A program made the translations under genes and the position numbers. From positions 1 through 17,956 of the forward strand of contig CAZNRY010000085.1 of the NCBI GenBank assembly GCA_964575675.1: 17,956 nt of DNA, written 5' to 3'. The notes beneath the pieces were generated by a model. It worked only from the letters and a program-made list of their open reading frames with translations. It was not told the origin of the DNA and searched no databases. The stretch is from CAZNRY01 sp964575675. Lineage in GTDB: Bacteria > Eisenbacteria > RBG-16-71-46 > CAIMUX01 > VGJL01. This document shows positions 9,399 through 16,205 of this stretch, piece after piece. The first letter of the stretch is position 1; every line of letters begins with the position of its first letter.

Positions 9399-9446
9399 GT
9401 CCGCTCTGAGCACGGGCTAGCCCGCTTCGCGCTCAAGGAGACGGAC
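9399..9446 (+). other. Folded 3' UTR element of the RRM gene
   Basis: Just after the stop codon, nested complementary arms can pair: GTCCG 9399-9403 with CGGAC 9442-9446, and TGAGC 9407-9411 with GCTCA 9431-9435. Inside them is the perfect 12-bp palindrome CGGGCTAGCCCG at 9413-9424. It has no T-run, so it is not itself a terminator. It may stabilise the transcript or be a binding site, perhaps for the encoded RNA-binding protein; that role is inference. Confidence 0.4.
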
Positions 9447-9453
9447 AGTCGTT

Positions 9454-9486
9454 GGGGAAGGCCACGCAAGTGGCCTTCCCCTTTTT
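9454..9486 (+). terminator. Intrinsic terminator after the RRM gene
   Basis: A perfect 12-bp stem, GGGGAAGGCCAC (9454-9465) paired with GTGGCCTTCCCC (9470-9481), encloses a GCAA tetraloop of the GNRA type. It is followed directly by five T residues at 9482-9486. It lies about 60 bp after the RRM stop and should end that transcript. Confidence 0.93.
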
Positions 9487-9542
9487 CTTGGAGAGTCGGT
9501 GCGGCTCGGTTTCTCGGACCCGTACGCCAAGGCTGTGCAAGA

Positions 9543-9662
9543 TCATGAGCTTCTGCTTGGCGCAGTCTGCAAACCCGAGGGGATCCCGCGCACAATCGGG
9601 CCGGTCAGATCGAAGATCTCCACCCGGACTGTGAGACCCCTGTAAGAAGCCTCCCGGATAGT
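9543..9662 (-). pseudogene. Remnant of a FlgD-Ig-like C-terminal domain
   Basis: Read on the minus strand, this stretch encodes SYRGLTVRVEIFDLTGPIVR followed by GIPSGLQTAPSRSS and a stop. The segment VRVEIFDLTGxIVR matches the beta-strand and turn of the FlgD-Ig-like sorting domain; compare LEIFDAAGRLVRSY in the secreted protein at 13522-15522. The rest of the domain (the WDG.D..G..V..G.YY part) is missing and no upstream domain is recognisable. It looks like a decayed gene fragment left in the spacer. It could also be chance, because only about 20 residues match. Confidence 0.4.
9631..9662 (+). promoter_or_regulatory. SARP-like 11-bp direct repeat with a possible -10 box
   Basis: GTGAGACCCCT (9631-9641) is followed immediately by GTAAGAAGCCT (9642-9652), so the GTRAGA core recurs with an 11-bp period. 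SARP/AfsR-type regulators are known to bind heptamer direct repeats with such spacing, the last heptamer lying about 8 bp from the -10 box. Here GATAGT at 9657-9662 lies exactly 8 bp after GTAAGAA. The site is 119 bp upstream of the secreted-peptide gene at 9771. It overlaps the FlgD-like coding remnant, so the repeat could be accidental. Confidence 0.3.
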
Positions 9663-9770
9663 TCTCTCATGGGTCGAGCGCAGGTGGCGGCACCGCCCCA
9701 GCGCCGGGGGATCGATTCCGAAAGCGGCAAACCACCGCAGCGGCCCCCCTGGAACCCAGAGGAGGAAACC

Positions 9771-9968
9771 ATGAACCCGATCCTTCATCGCCCTACCGTC
9801 CGGCTCCGGTGGCTTCTCGCCGCCGCCTGGCTGCTGATCACAGCGCTGGCCATCGCCACCCCGGCGCTTGGATTCCCGTCCAAACTCACCTGTGGCAAGC
9901 CGGCGAAGAACGGCCGGCTCACCGTTTCACCGGGTGCTACCAGACAATACCCCACGACGGTTCGGTGA
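9771..9968 (+). CDS. Short probable secreted peptide with signal sequence
   Basis: The gene encodes 65 residues. The N-terminus (MNPILHRPTVRLRW) is positively charged and is followed by a hydrophobic stretch to about residue 29 and a TPALGF segment that could be a signal-peptidase site near residue 32-34. The mature part would be only about 30 residues, with one Cys (C41) and a basic SKLTCGKPAKNGRL segment. The start is well supported by AGGAGG 5 nt before ATG 9771; a longer frame from 9669 has no such site. The gene converges with the large regulator, with 25 bp between the two stops. The shortness could be real, or the gene may be the broken 5' end of a longer secreted protein: the +1 frame continues open to 9997 and ends VIWFLVPDTT. 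No family was recognised. Confidence 0.5.
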   Translation: MNPILHRPTVRLRWLLAAAWLLITALAIATPALGFPSKLTCGKPAKNGRLTVSPGATRQYPTTVR

Positions 9969-9993
9969 TCTGGTTTCTCGTTCCTGATACCAC

Positions 9994-12900
9994 CTAGGCC
10001 AAAGAGGACGAAGTCTGTAGGAGGGACAGGGCGTCCGACGCGTCCCGTCCGATCAGGTCGCGGAGAAGCGCGGTCGTCTCAGGTCCTGGCGCTGTTGCCA
10101 GCTCGCGTTGCATCCGGCGATTGAATCCGCGGTAAGTCCGAAGGATTCTTCCCTTCTCGCCGCGCACGGCGAGGGCCCGCATCAGCAGGCGCAGCGCCTC
10201 TTCGTCGAGGGGGTCCGATGCCAGCACACGGCGCGCGGCCTCGGTGGCATCGCCGGGCCGCCCAAGGATCAGTGCGATCGCGCCTCGAGCGATGAGGAGC
10301 TGCCGGAAGCGATCACGCAGCCGCTCGCGATCCGTCTGAGTCCAGCTCGCGTAGGAAAGTTGAGGGAGGAGGTCCCCGCCATACGACGCAATCGCCTCAT
10401 CGATCTTACGGGATTGCCTTCGTGCTTCCGCCACAGAGAGATCGGCGCGAGATCTCCATGGCTTGCTGGCCAGGTGGGCGACCAGTGACTGGCAGGACGT
10501 CGCGAGGATCTCGAACGTCTCCACATCGACCACGGTGCGGTTGGGATCCAGCCAGCACATTCCGGAATCGGTCAGAAGGATGGCGAAAGCCCCCCGGGGC
10601 CCAGTCTCTGGTTCGAGCGCTCGACGCGCGGCCGAGAGGGTCACGTCAAACCGATTCCGGCTTGCACCCGGAGGAGCGCCGGGCCAGATCGCTTCCGCGA
10701 GGCTCTCGCGCGTGACGGCGGCACGCCGCAGGGCAAGGAAGGCGATGAGGTTTGCAGCTCCACGCCGTGGAAATGAGACCGGCCGGCCCTCCCGGCTCAC
10801 CTCGAAGCCGCCGAGCAAACGGATCGTAACACGGTCCGGTCTCGACCGCGGAGGGCGTCCGGTGGCGTCCTGGAAGCAAGACCGGAGCCGATCGGGCAGC
10901 GTGGCCCGGGCGCGGCGAATCATGGGTGTGTCGGCAGCGGCATTGAGCAATGGGATCGCAACGTCCACCTCCTTGCGGAGCAGGACGAAGTATCGCTCAC
11001 GCGCCAGTTCGCGCAAGGATCGACCGAGCGCGGGTGCGGAAGCGTCGTGAGCGACTTGCCGGACTCGCGCTTCGAAAAGGAAAATCCGCGCCAGCTCCTT
11101 TCGGTCCCCAAGGCGCCTTGAGACGCGTGCTACTTGCGTCAGTTCGGCGAGCGCCTCTGCCGTACGCCCCCCAAGTCCCCAACCCAGGGCCCGCTCGATC
11201 CGTGCGAGGTTGAGCCATGAAGGCATTTCGCTTCGCGAGTATCCCTCGACCGCCCGATTGAGCAGTCGAACGGCCTGAGGTATCCGGCCGCGCCGCCGCT
11301 CGAAGACCCCCTCCCAGACGTCGAGGGACAGTCCGATACTCGGCGGAGCCCAGCGCTGAACGACTTCACGGGCCGCCTTGAAGAGCGTTGCCGCCTCCGC
11401 GCGCTCTCCCATCTCCGAGCGGATCCTGGCCCGCCCAATCGCCTCGCTGACTAGATAGGAAGGGAATCCGGTCCGTGGGTAGAGAGCGCGCACTTCATCG
11501 AGACAGGCTATGGCCTTCTCTTCCTGGCCGAGGTAGGTGTACGCCTCGGCCGTGTTGATCAGCAGGGAGGTGAGACGGTGAGCGTACCCTGATCGTCGGT
11601 ATGCCGCGATCGGTTCACGACCCAGCGCGACGTAGTCGTCCCAGCGCCCCTTCGTGAACAAGACGCCCGCGAGCTGGACGGACGCGTCCGCAATCTCGAC
11701 CTTCTCGTGGGTCTTGCGGAGGAGCCGGAGCGCCCCCTCGATCGATTTCCTCGCCTCCTCCGGCTTTCCCAGATGGAGCAGCAGGTTTCCCATCTGAGAC
11801 GACACGATCCCGCGGGCGAGAGCTTCTCCTGCGGGCAGTAGTGTTCCAATTTCTCGGCCACGCTCGAGCGCGCTTCTCAGTCGTCCCGTCAGGATAGCCG
11901 TGACCGCATCCAGTCGGTACGCCCGCGCGCTGGGTATGAACGCACGGCGCGCCAGGAATCCCTCCTCGGCCTCGAGAACGAGGGTTGCCGCCTCCTCGTA
12001 ATGCCCAAGCGCCCGCACCCTGTACGCTCCATGAAGTCTGATCCAAGGTGAGGAGACTGTCGGAGCAGCTCTTAGGATTCCTTCCGCGAGCACGCCGAGG
12101 ACCGCGCCCCCCGGGGTGCGCAGGCTCTTCCGGGCCAACTCATCGAAGAGCCGGACGGCCCCAGGAATCTCTCCCGCCTCGACCAGCGCGCTGATCGCCC
12201 GTCCCGATTCACCGCGTCGGATCCAATGTCGAGCGAGCTTCCCGACCAGCCGGTGGCGGTCTCCCTCCGACCCTTGCACCGCCAACTGCCCGCGCAGGTA
12301 GGCACGGAAGAGTGGGTGGAACCGTGGCGCTCCTGCGCCGTCGGGCAGGGTCCGGATGAATAGATCGCGCCGGCGGATTTCCTCGAGGAGATAGTCACCT
12401 TCCTTCGCGCCGAGAAGCACGCGGATTGAGTCTAGATCGAGATCCTCCAGGAGGGCGGCGCGGCAAAGGGCGCGCCGGAGGCGATGTGGCAGTGGAGCGT
12501 AGACTTCCTCTGCAAGAAACGCGATGAGACGCTGGGTGCCTTCCTCTTCCTCCTCGGGGGGTGGCGTTGCGGGCGCGCGCCCCGTGCGCTCGATGTGATG
12601 CAATGCGAGAACGAGACCAGCGACCCAACCACCGACCACCTTCCGGAGCCGGACCTTCTCTTCTCGACCCAACCGAATCGGGGACCGTAGCTGACAGAGA
12701 GCGGCCAGTTCCGCCTCCGTCAGCTCGAGATCCCCCGTTCGGAGCAGGATCGATCCCCCCTGAAGATCGAAGCGGGCGAGAGGGATGGGGCACTCGCCGC
12801 GGCAGGTGAGGAGGAAGCGGACCCGGGGGCCGCTTTCCTCGATGAGGCGCGCCAGCCAGTGCGACGCCTCACGCGCGTCGTTGAGAATGTGCGCATCGTC

Positions 12901-13266
12901 GAGCACGACCAACCGCTCGCCCCTCGTCGGGCGAAGTTCGTCGAGGAAGCTCCCGGTGAGGAGTCCTCCGTCACGCTCCATGTCGCGTCGCGAGACGAAG
13001 AGGCGTTGCGTAAGGACGCCGACGGGCGGACGAGCCCGCATCCCCGCGGCGAGAAGTGTGCCGAGCAGGTGGGCCGTATCCCGGTCCTCGAGATGCAGCC
13101 GGCAGGAAAGGGCCTTGCGTCCTGAGGCGTACTGGGACGCCAGGGTCGATTTCCCATACCCGGCCGGGGCCGATAGAACGGCGACCTTCCAGCGTCCCGC
13201 CAACATCCGGTTCAGACGGGGGCGCGGCAGCAGCGCGTCCGCACCGGCGAGGATCCCGCGTGTCAT
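9994..13266 (-). CDS. MalT/AfsR-like ATPase-TPR-BTAD transcriptional regulator
   Basis: This is a 1090-residue cytoplasmic regulator. The N-terminal STAND/MalT-like ATPase has Walker A APAGYGKST at residues 33-41 and Walker B LVVLDDAH at 119-126. Residues about 340-780 form helical TPR-like repeats that usually sense a ligand or partner. The C-terminal DNA-binding part starts near 814 with IRLLGGFEVSREGRPVSFPR, an OmpR-type winged helix, followed by a BTAD domain near 955-1075 (GDLLPQLSYASW, then DPLDEEALRLLMRALAVRG). Placing the DNA-binding half at the C-terminus is the reverse of Streptomyces AfsR but matches other MalT-like BTAD proteins. The start is ATG 13266; a TAA four codons upstream in frame limits the choice, and the ribosome site is weak. 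Target genes are not shown by the sequence. The 11-bp repeat at 13301-13322 suggests autoregulation. Confidence 0.95.
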   Translation of the reverse strand: MTRGILAGADALLPRPRLNRMLAGRWKVAVLSAPAGYGKSTLASQYASGRKALSCRLHLEDRDTAHLLGTLLAAGMRARPPVGVLTQRLFVSRRDMERDGGLLTGSFLDELRPTRGERLVVLDDAHILNDAREASHWLARLIEESGPRVRFLLTCRGECPIPLARFDLQGGSILLRTGDLELTEAELAALCQLRSPIRLGREEKVRLRKVVGGWVAGLVLALHHIERTGRAPATPPPEEEEEGTQRLIAFLAEEVYAPLPHRLRRALCRAALLEDLDLDSIRVLLGAKEGDYLLEEIRRRDLFIRTLPDGAGAPRFHPLFRAYLRGQLAVQGSEGDRHRLVGKLARHWIRRGESGRAISALVEAGEIPGAVRLFDELARKSLRTPGGAVLGVLAEGILRAAPTVSSPWIRLHGAYRVRALGHYEEAATLVLEAEEGFLARRAFIPSARAYRLDAVTAILTGRLRSALERGREIGTLLPAGEALARGIVSSQMGNLLLHLGKPEEARKSIEGALRLLRKTHEKVEIADASVQLAGVLFTKGRWDDYVALGREPIAAYRRSGYAHRLTSLLINTAEAYTYLGQEEKAIACLDEVRALYPRTGFPSYLVSEAIGRARIRSEMGERAEAATLFKAAREVVQRWAPPSIGLSLDVWEGVFERRRGRIPQAVRLLNRAVEGYSRSEMPSWLNLARIERALGWGLGGRTAEALAELTQVARVSRRLGDRKELARIFLFEARVRQVAHDASAPALGRSLRELARERYFVLLRKEVDVAIPLLNAAADTPMIRRARATLPDRLRSCFQDATGRPPRSRPDRVTIRLLGGFEVSREGRPVSFPRRGAANLIAFLALRRAAVTRESLAEAIWPGAPPGASRNRFDVTLSAARRALEPETGPRGAFAILLTDSGMCWLDPNRTVVDVETFEILATSCQSLVAHLASKPWRSRADLSVAEARRQSRKIDEAIASYGGDLLPQLSYASWTQTDRERLRDRFRQLLIARGAIALILGRPGDATEAARRVLASDPLDEEALRLLMRALAVRGEKGRILRTYRGFNRRMQRELATAPGPETTALLRDLIGRDASDALSLLQTSSSLA

Positions 13267-13300
13267 CGTGCAGGGATCTTAGACGGATCACGGCTGATTT

Positions 13301-13322
13301 GTAAGACGCCCGTAAGATGTCC
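13301..13322. promoter_or_regulatory. 11-bp direct repeat upstream of the BTAD regulator
   Basis: GTAAGACGCCC (13301-13311) is followed directly by GTAAGATGTCC (13312-13322), two copies with an 11-bp period that match at GTAAGA. On the minus strand this reads as two TCTTAC boxes, 35-56 bp before the regulator start. The arrangement fits a binding site for a winged-helix BTAD/SARP protein and suggests autoregulation. The same core and period occur at 9631-9652. No clear -10 box was recognised next to it. Confidence 0.4.
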
Positions 13323-13462
13323 TCGCCAAGGTTCCTCGTCATCTAGGCCCGGACCGGATCGAATGGGCTGGGGACCGCGGGGCCGGCGAGGCGGCCAGAA
13401 TGTGGCGACCTGGGAACTCTCTGGCCCGGTCACTCGCGCTCGCAGCGGCCGCAATCGTCCCG

Positions 13463-13491
13463 ACGACGGTATGGGGGGCGGTGACCGTCGT
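13463..13491 (-). other. Hairpin downstream of the secreted-protein gene, without a T-run
   Basis: ACGACGGT (13463-13470) and ACCGTCGT (13484-13491) form an 8-bp stem with a 13-nt loop, 30 bp past the stop at 13522. No T-run follows on the minus strand, so it is at best a weak or factor-dependent terminator or a processing stop. Confidence 0.25.
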
Positions 13492-13521
13492 TCCCGTTGT
13501 TTGGCTCAGCGACGGTTCATC

Positions 13522-15522
13522 TCACCGGATGATCACGATCGGACGTGCGGCCTTCCCGCCGGAATGGCTGCTTCTGACATAGTAGAGGCCTGACGCCACG
13601 GCCCGGCCGTCCCGGCCCAACCCGTCCCAGGTGATCACATCCATCCTCTGGTTGTTTGCGTCCATGTCGTAGCTGCGCACGAGACGGCCGGCAGCATCGA
13701 AGATCTCGAGGCGGGTTCCGGGTAGCCCGGTCGCATCGATTCGAATTGCGACGGATCCCCTCGCCGGATTCGGAGCGATTCGCAATCGACGCGCGGCATC
13801 GAGCGGCTCATCGAGTCCGGCCAGTTGTGAGCAGAGGCCGCCAAGGGCCGCCTTCACTGCATCCACATCGCTATCCGTGACCGAACCCGAACCGTCGAGA
13901 TCGGCGCAGAAGTCGCTGGTGCCCAACTTTGATGACACATAGGCGAGATCATCCTGCCGAACCGCACAGTCTCCGTTGATATCGGGCGACTTCGCCCCCG
14001 TCCAGTAGTGGACTTGCCCGCCGTTCACGCGTAGACGAACGGTTCCCGTCGCAGAGCATCCTCCTCCACGGATCCGCACATCAACTTCGCCGTTCACGTC
14101 CGTCGTCTCCGCCGGCGTTTGGGGGTGGACCTGCTCCGCGTCCCACGTCAAGCGAGAGTCGAGGTCCGAATCGAAACTCAGGACCATCCGGGCTCCCTCG
14201 ATGGGTCCCCAGTCCGCGCAAAGGCTCGAGCAGGCGAGCACGTTTCCAACCGTGCCCCCCGGTGTCAGCAAGATAGAGGGTGGTAGGTCATACTCGATCC
14301 CCTGGCATCCGAGGACCGATGCTCGTCTGCTGATCAGATAGGTTGTTCCCTCGCGCTCCTCGAGCCAGGTGGCGATCAACTCCGCCATGGGATTCCCTTC
14401 GATCGCCGCCACCGACGAGGCGCTGAGGCCCGAGGTCGACAGGGTATCCACCCACAAGGGTTGATCCCACCCTGGGACCAGACCGAGCAAGTGGGAACGG
14501 GCTCCAGGGACGGCATCCTCCGTCCATGTCACGGGATGGCGGGGTATCATGCCTCCCATGAACTCCATGAGAAGGAGCGCGTACCCGTGTGCCTGCGGGC
14601 TCTGCGACGCGCGACCATCGTCGGCTGAGATTCTTCCAATCACCTGTGGCCACGTGCCATCGATACAGCCGAACCAGACCTCGGGCACGCCGGACATGTC
14701 GTTCTCGAAGGCGATCAAGGAATGGGGCGAGATCACGTCACCACAACACCGCACGGCACTTACGGATGGTCTTCGGCACGATCCCGCCAGGTCCGTGAAA
14801 CTCTCTGCACCGCCCCAGGAGCCCCACGCGTACCCATTGGTGTAGATCTGGTACGAGCCCTGGGCAGCACTGGACCAGGCGACGATGATGTAGTCGCTCG
14901 CCTCGTCAAAACTGATCGACGGCTCGATCGCCGGTGTGAAGGTCTCCGAGAGGATCCTGAGGGGACCCCAGCCAAGGGAGCCGTATTGGCGGCCAACGAT
15001 TTGTGTCTGGCCATCCGGCCCTTCCTGCCAGGCGATGTAACCCTTGTCTCCCCCACCCGTGATGACTGCCGCCTGCGAGGGAACCGAATCCTCGGCGAGA
15101 CCGGCCTCTGCCCCCCACGCGCTGCCATTCCATTCCCGCGACCAGATCTCGGGATGCCCGAGCCGATCGTCTTCCCAAACGACGATGAGGCGGTCCCGGG
15201 CGAAGGCAAGCTTCGGGTCCTTCGAGAGTGCGGCGTCAGTCGTGAGGCGCTCCGGGGATTGCCACCCCGAGGTCGTCCAGACCGCGTGGTAGATGTCGCC
15301 CTCCTTCGCGTAGACGACGTGCCATTGGTCTTGTGAGGCCCACGGCGCCCAATCCGGCGCATGGAGGGCGCCGGAACCTGAGGACGACGTGATCTCGATC
15401 TGACCAGAGTCGACAATCTCATCCGCCTGCCAGACCGGCTCTTCGGTCTGCCCGATCGCAATCGATGTCGAGAGGACCAGGCAGAAGGTGGCAAGAGGGG
15501 CGAAGAAGGAAAAGCGCGGCAC
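13522..15522 (-). CDS. Secreted beta-propeller-like protein with dockerin-like and FlgD-Ig sorting domains
   Basis: This is a 666-residue exported protein. A signal peptide covers about residues 1-24 (hydrophobic FFAPLATFCLVLSTSIAIG). Residues about 40-400 contain repeated WxxxxxIxxx/WEDxRxGxxEIW-type strands such as VVWEDDRLGHPEIWSREW and IAWQEGPDGQTQI, as in sialidase/BNR-like beta-propellers. A dockerin-like pair of calcium loops follows at about 514-563, with DINGDCAVRQDD and DLDGSGSVTDSD. The C-terminus from residue 585 is a FlgD-Ig-like module (NPARGS, LEIFDAAGRLVRSY, TWDGLGRDGRAVASGLYYVR) that in related bacteria sits at the end of exported proteins and probably directs secretion or anchoring. 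The start is GTG 15522 with AGGAGG 5 nt upstream; the nearby ATG 15527 is out of frame and gives no family match. The ligand or enzyme activity is unknown, and no catalytic motif was recognised. Confidence 0.92.
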   Translation of the reverse strand: MPRFSFFAPLATFCLVLSTSIAIGQTEEPVWQADEIVDSGQIEITSSSGSGALHAPDWAPWASQDQWHVVYAKEGDIYHAVWTTSGWQSPERLTTDAALSKDPKLAFARDRLIVVWEDDRLGHPEIWSREWNGSAWGAEAGLAEDSVPSQAAVITGGGDKGYIAWQEGPDGQTQIVGRQYGSLGWGPLRILSETFTPAIEPSISFDEASDYIIVAWSSAAQGSYQIYTNGYAWGSWGGAESFTDLAGSCRRPSVSAVRCCGDVISPHSLIAFENDMSGVPEVWFGCIDGTWPQVIGRISADDGRASQSPQAHGYALLLMEFMGGMIPRHPVTWTEDAVPGARSHLLGLVPGWDQPLWVDTLSTSGLSASSVAAIEGNPMAELIATWLEEREGTTYLISRRASVLGCQGIEYDLPPSILLTPGGTVGNVLACSSLCADWGPIEGARMVLSFDSDLDSRLTWDAEQVHPQTPAETTDVNGEVDVRIRGGGCSATGTVRLRVNGGQVHYWTGAKSPDINGDCAVRQDDLAYVSSKLGTSDFCADLDGSGSVTDSDVDAVKAALGGLCSQLAGLDEPLDAARRLRIAPNPARGSVAIRIDATGLPGTRLEIFDAAGRLVRSYDMDANNQRMDVITWDGLGRDGRAVASGLYYVRSSHSGGKAARPIVIIR

Positions 15523-15575
15523 TGCATCCTCCTAGAAGCTCGGGGCGAGAATGGGTCCCTGACCGACCGGAGGGA

Positions 15576-15604
15576 ATTCTACGGATGTGCGCTTCGAGGA
15601 TCAA
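15576..15604 (-). promoter_or_regulatory. Sigma70-like promoter of the secreted dockerin/FlgD-Ig gene
   Basis: On the minus strand, TTGATC (15604-15599; four of six bases of TTGACA) is separated by exactly 17 bp from TAGAAT (15581-15576; five of six bases of TATAAT). Transcription would start near 15569, giving a leader of about 47 nt that contains the AGGAGG before GTG 15522. Confidence 0.5.
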
Positions 15605-16030
15605 CGGCAGTCTCGCGTTCCTAGGCATTGCCGTAACCTGGCCGGGGCTGCTACCATCGCCTCTCAGCAGGCCCTCTTACCTGCGACCGCGACTGCGGGC
15701 CGCGACTGGACGGGAGGGCTAGATTCTGAATCCTCGTAAGCGCTCTACCCAACCTCTGCAGGGTCGCATCATCCTCCGGGGTTGGGTCATTGTCCTTCTT
15801 CTCATTCCCCCTATGGGCGCGGAAGCCGCCGATGGCGGCTGGCCGAACCCTGGTGCAAGCGTCGTGGAGCCCTGGGACCATCACAACGTGGTGTTCGTGA
15901 GCCCCGGCAGCTGGTGGTGCAGATCTTCGACCCCGAGGGCCGGCTTGTGACGGTGCCTTATGATTTGGAATGCTGTGGCTGTGGCTGGGTGGATGCCGGG
16001 TGGAAGATCTTGATCCAAGCACGCGCTGGA
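15605..16030. other. Region without a convincing gene between the secreted protein's promoter and the repeat block
   Basis: No frame here has a family resemblance and a good start together. On the plus strand about 15905-16020 reads QLVVQIFDPEGRLVTVPYDL and then ECCGCGWVDAGWKILIQ, which looks protein-like but has no proper start and runs into repeats. On the minus strand about 15651-15810 reads KKDNDPTPEDDATLQRLGRA, with no start or match. Either may be a gene remnant. A CCCAACC/GGTTGGG inverted repeat (15748-15754 and 15780-15786) has a 25-nt loop and no T-run. Confidence 0.35.
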
Positions 16031-16205
16031 CGGCGCACGAACCGTGCCGGGGACCGCGAGGCTCTGGCTGCTCCTTGGCCGGCCGCCGCATGCGGCCCTG
16101 AGGCCTGTCGGGGCACGAACCGGGCCGAGGACCGCGAAGGCCTTGGCTACCTCTTCGCCGGCACGGTGCGCGCGGCATGCTGGCGCACCCATCGTGCCCT
16201 GGCCC
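16031..16205. repeat. Degenerate tandem repeats of about 72-78 bp beside the HNH gene
   Basis: Two diverged units begin CACGAACCGTGCCGGGGACC (16036) and CACGAACCGGGCCGAGGACC (16114). Both continue GCGA-GGC-TGGCT and carry GCCGGC and GCATGC at similar places. A partial third unit begins CACCCATCGTGCCCTGG at 16186. Spacing is 78 and then 72 bp. Units two and three also hold complementary arms: GGCACGGTGCGC near 16160 pairs with GCGCACCCATCGTGCC ending near 16198. The block ends at the HNH stop codon. Confidence 0.55.

Larger units (their letters stand above)
9487..9770. other. Spacer between the RRM terminator and the secreted-peptide gene
   Basis: This is a 284-bp stretch. It contains the FlgD-Ig-like remnant on the minus strand (9543-9662), the 11-bp direct repeat on the plus strand (9631-9652) and the AGGAGG of the next gene. 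Nothing else is recognisable, and the longer minus-strand frame running to 9788 has no family resemblance outside the remnant. Confidence 0.45.

Noticed and set aside
14760..15527. A 255-codon minus-strand frame from ATG 15527
   Set aside because: It is the shifted frame of the secreted protein. The text is Arg/Ser/Pro-rich without domains, while the GTG 15522 frame has a signal peptide and recognisable repeats.
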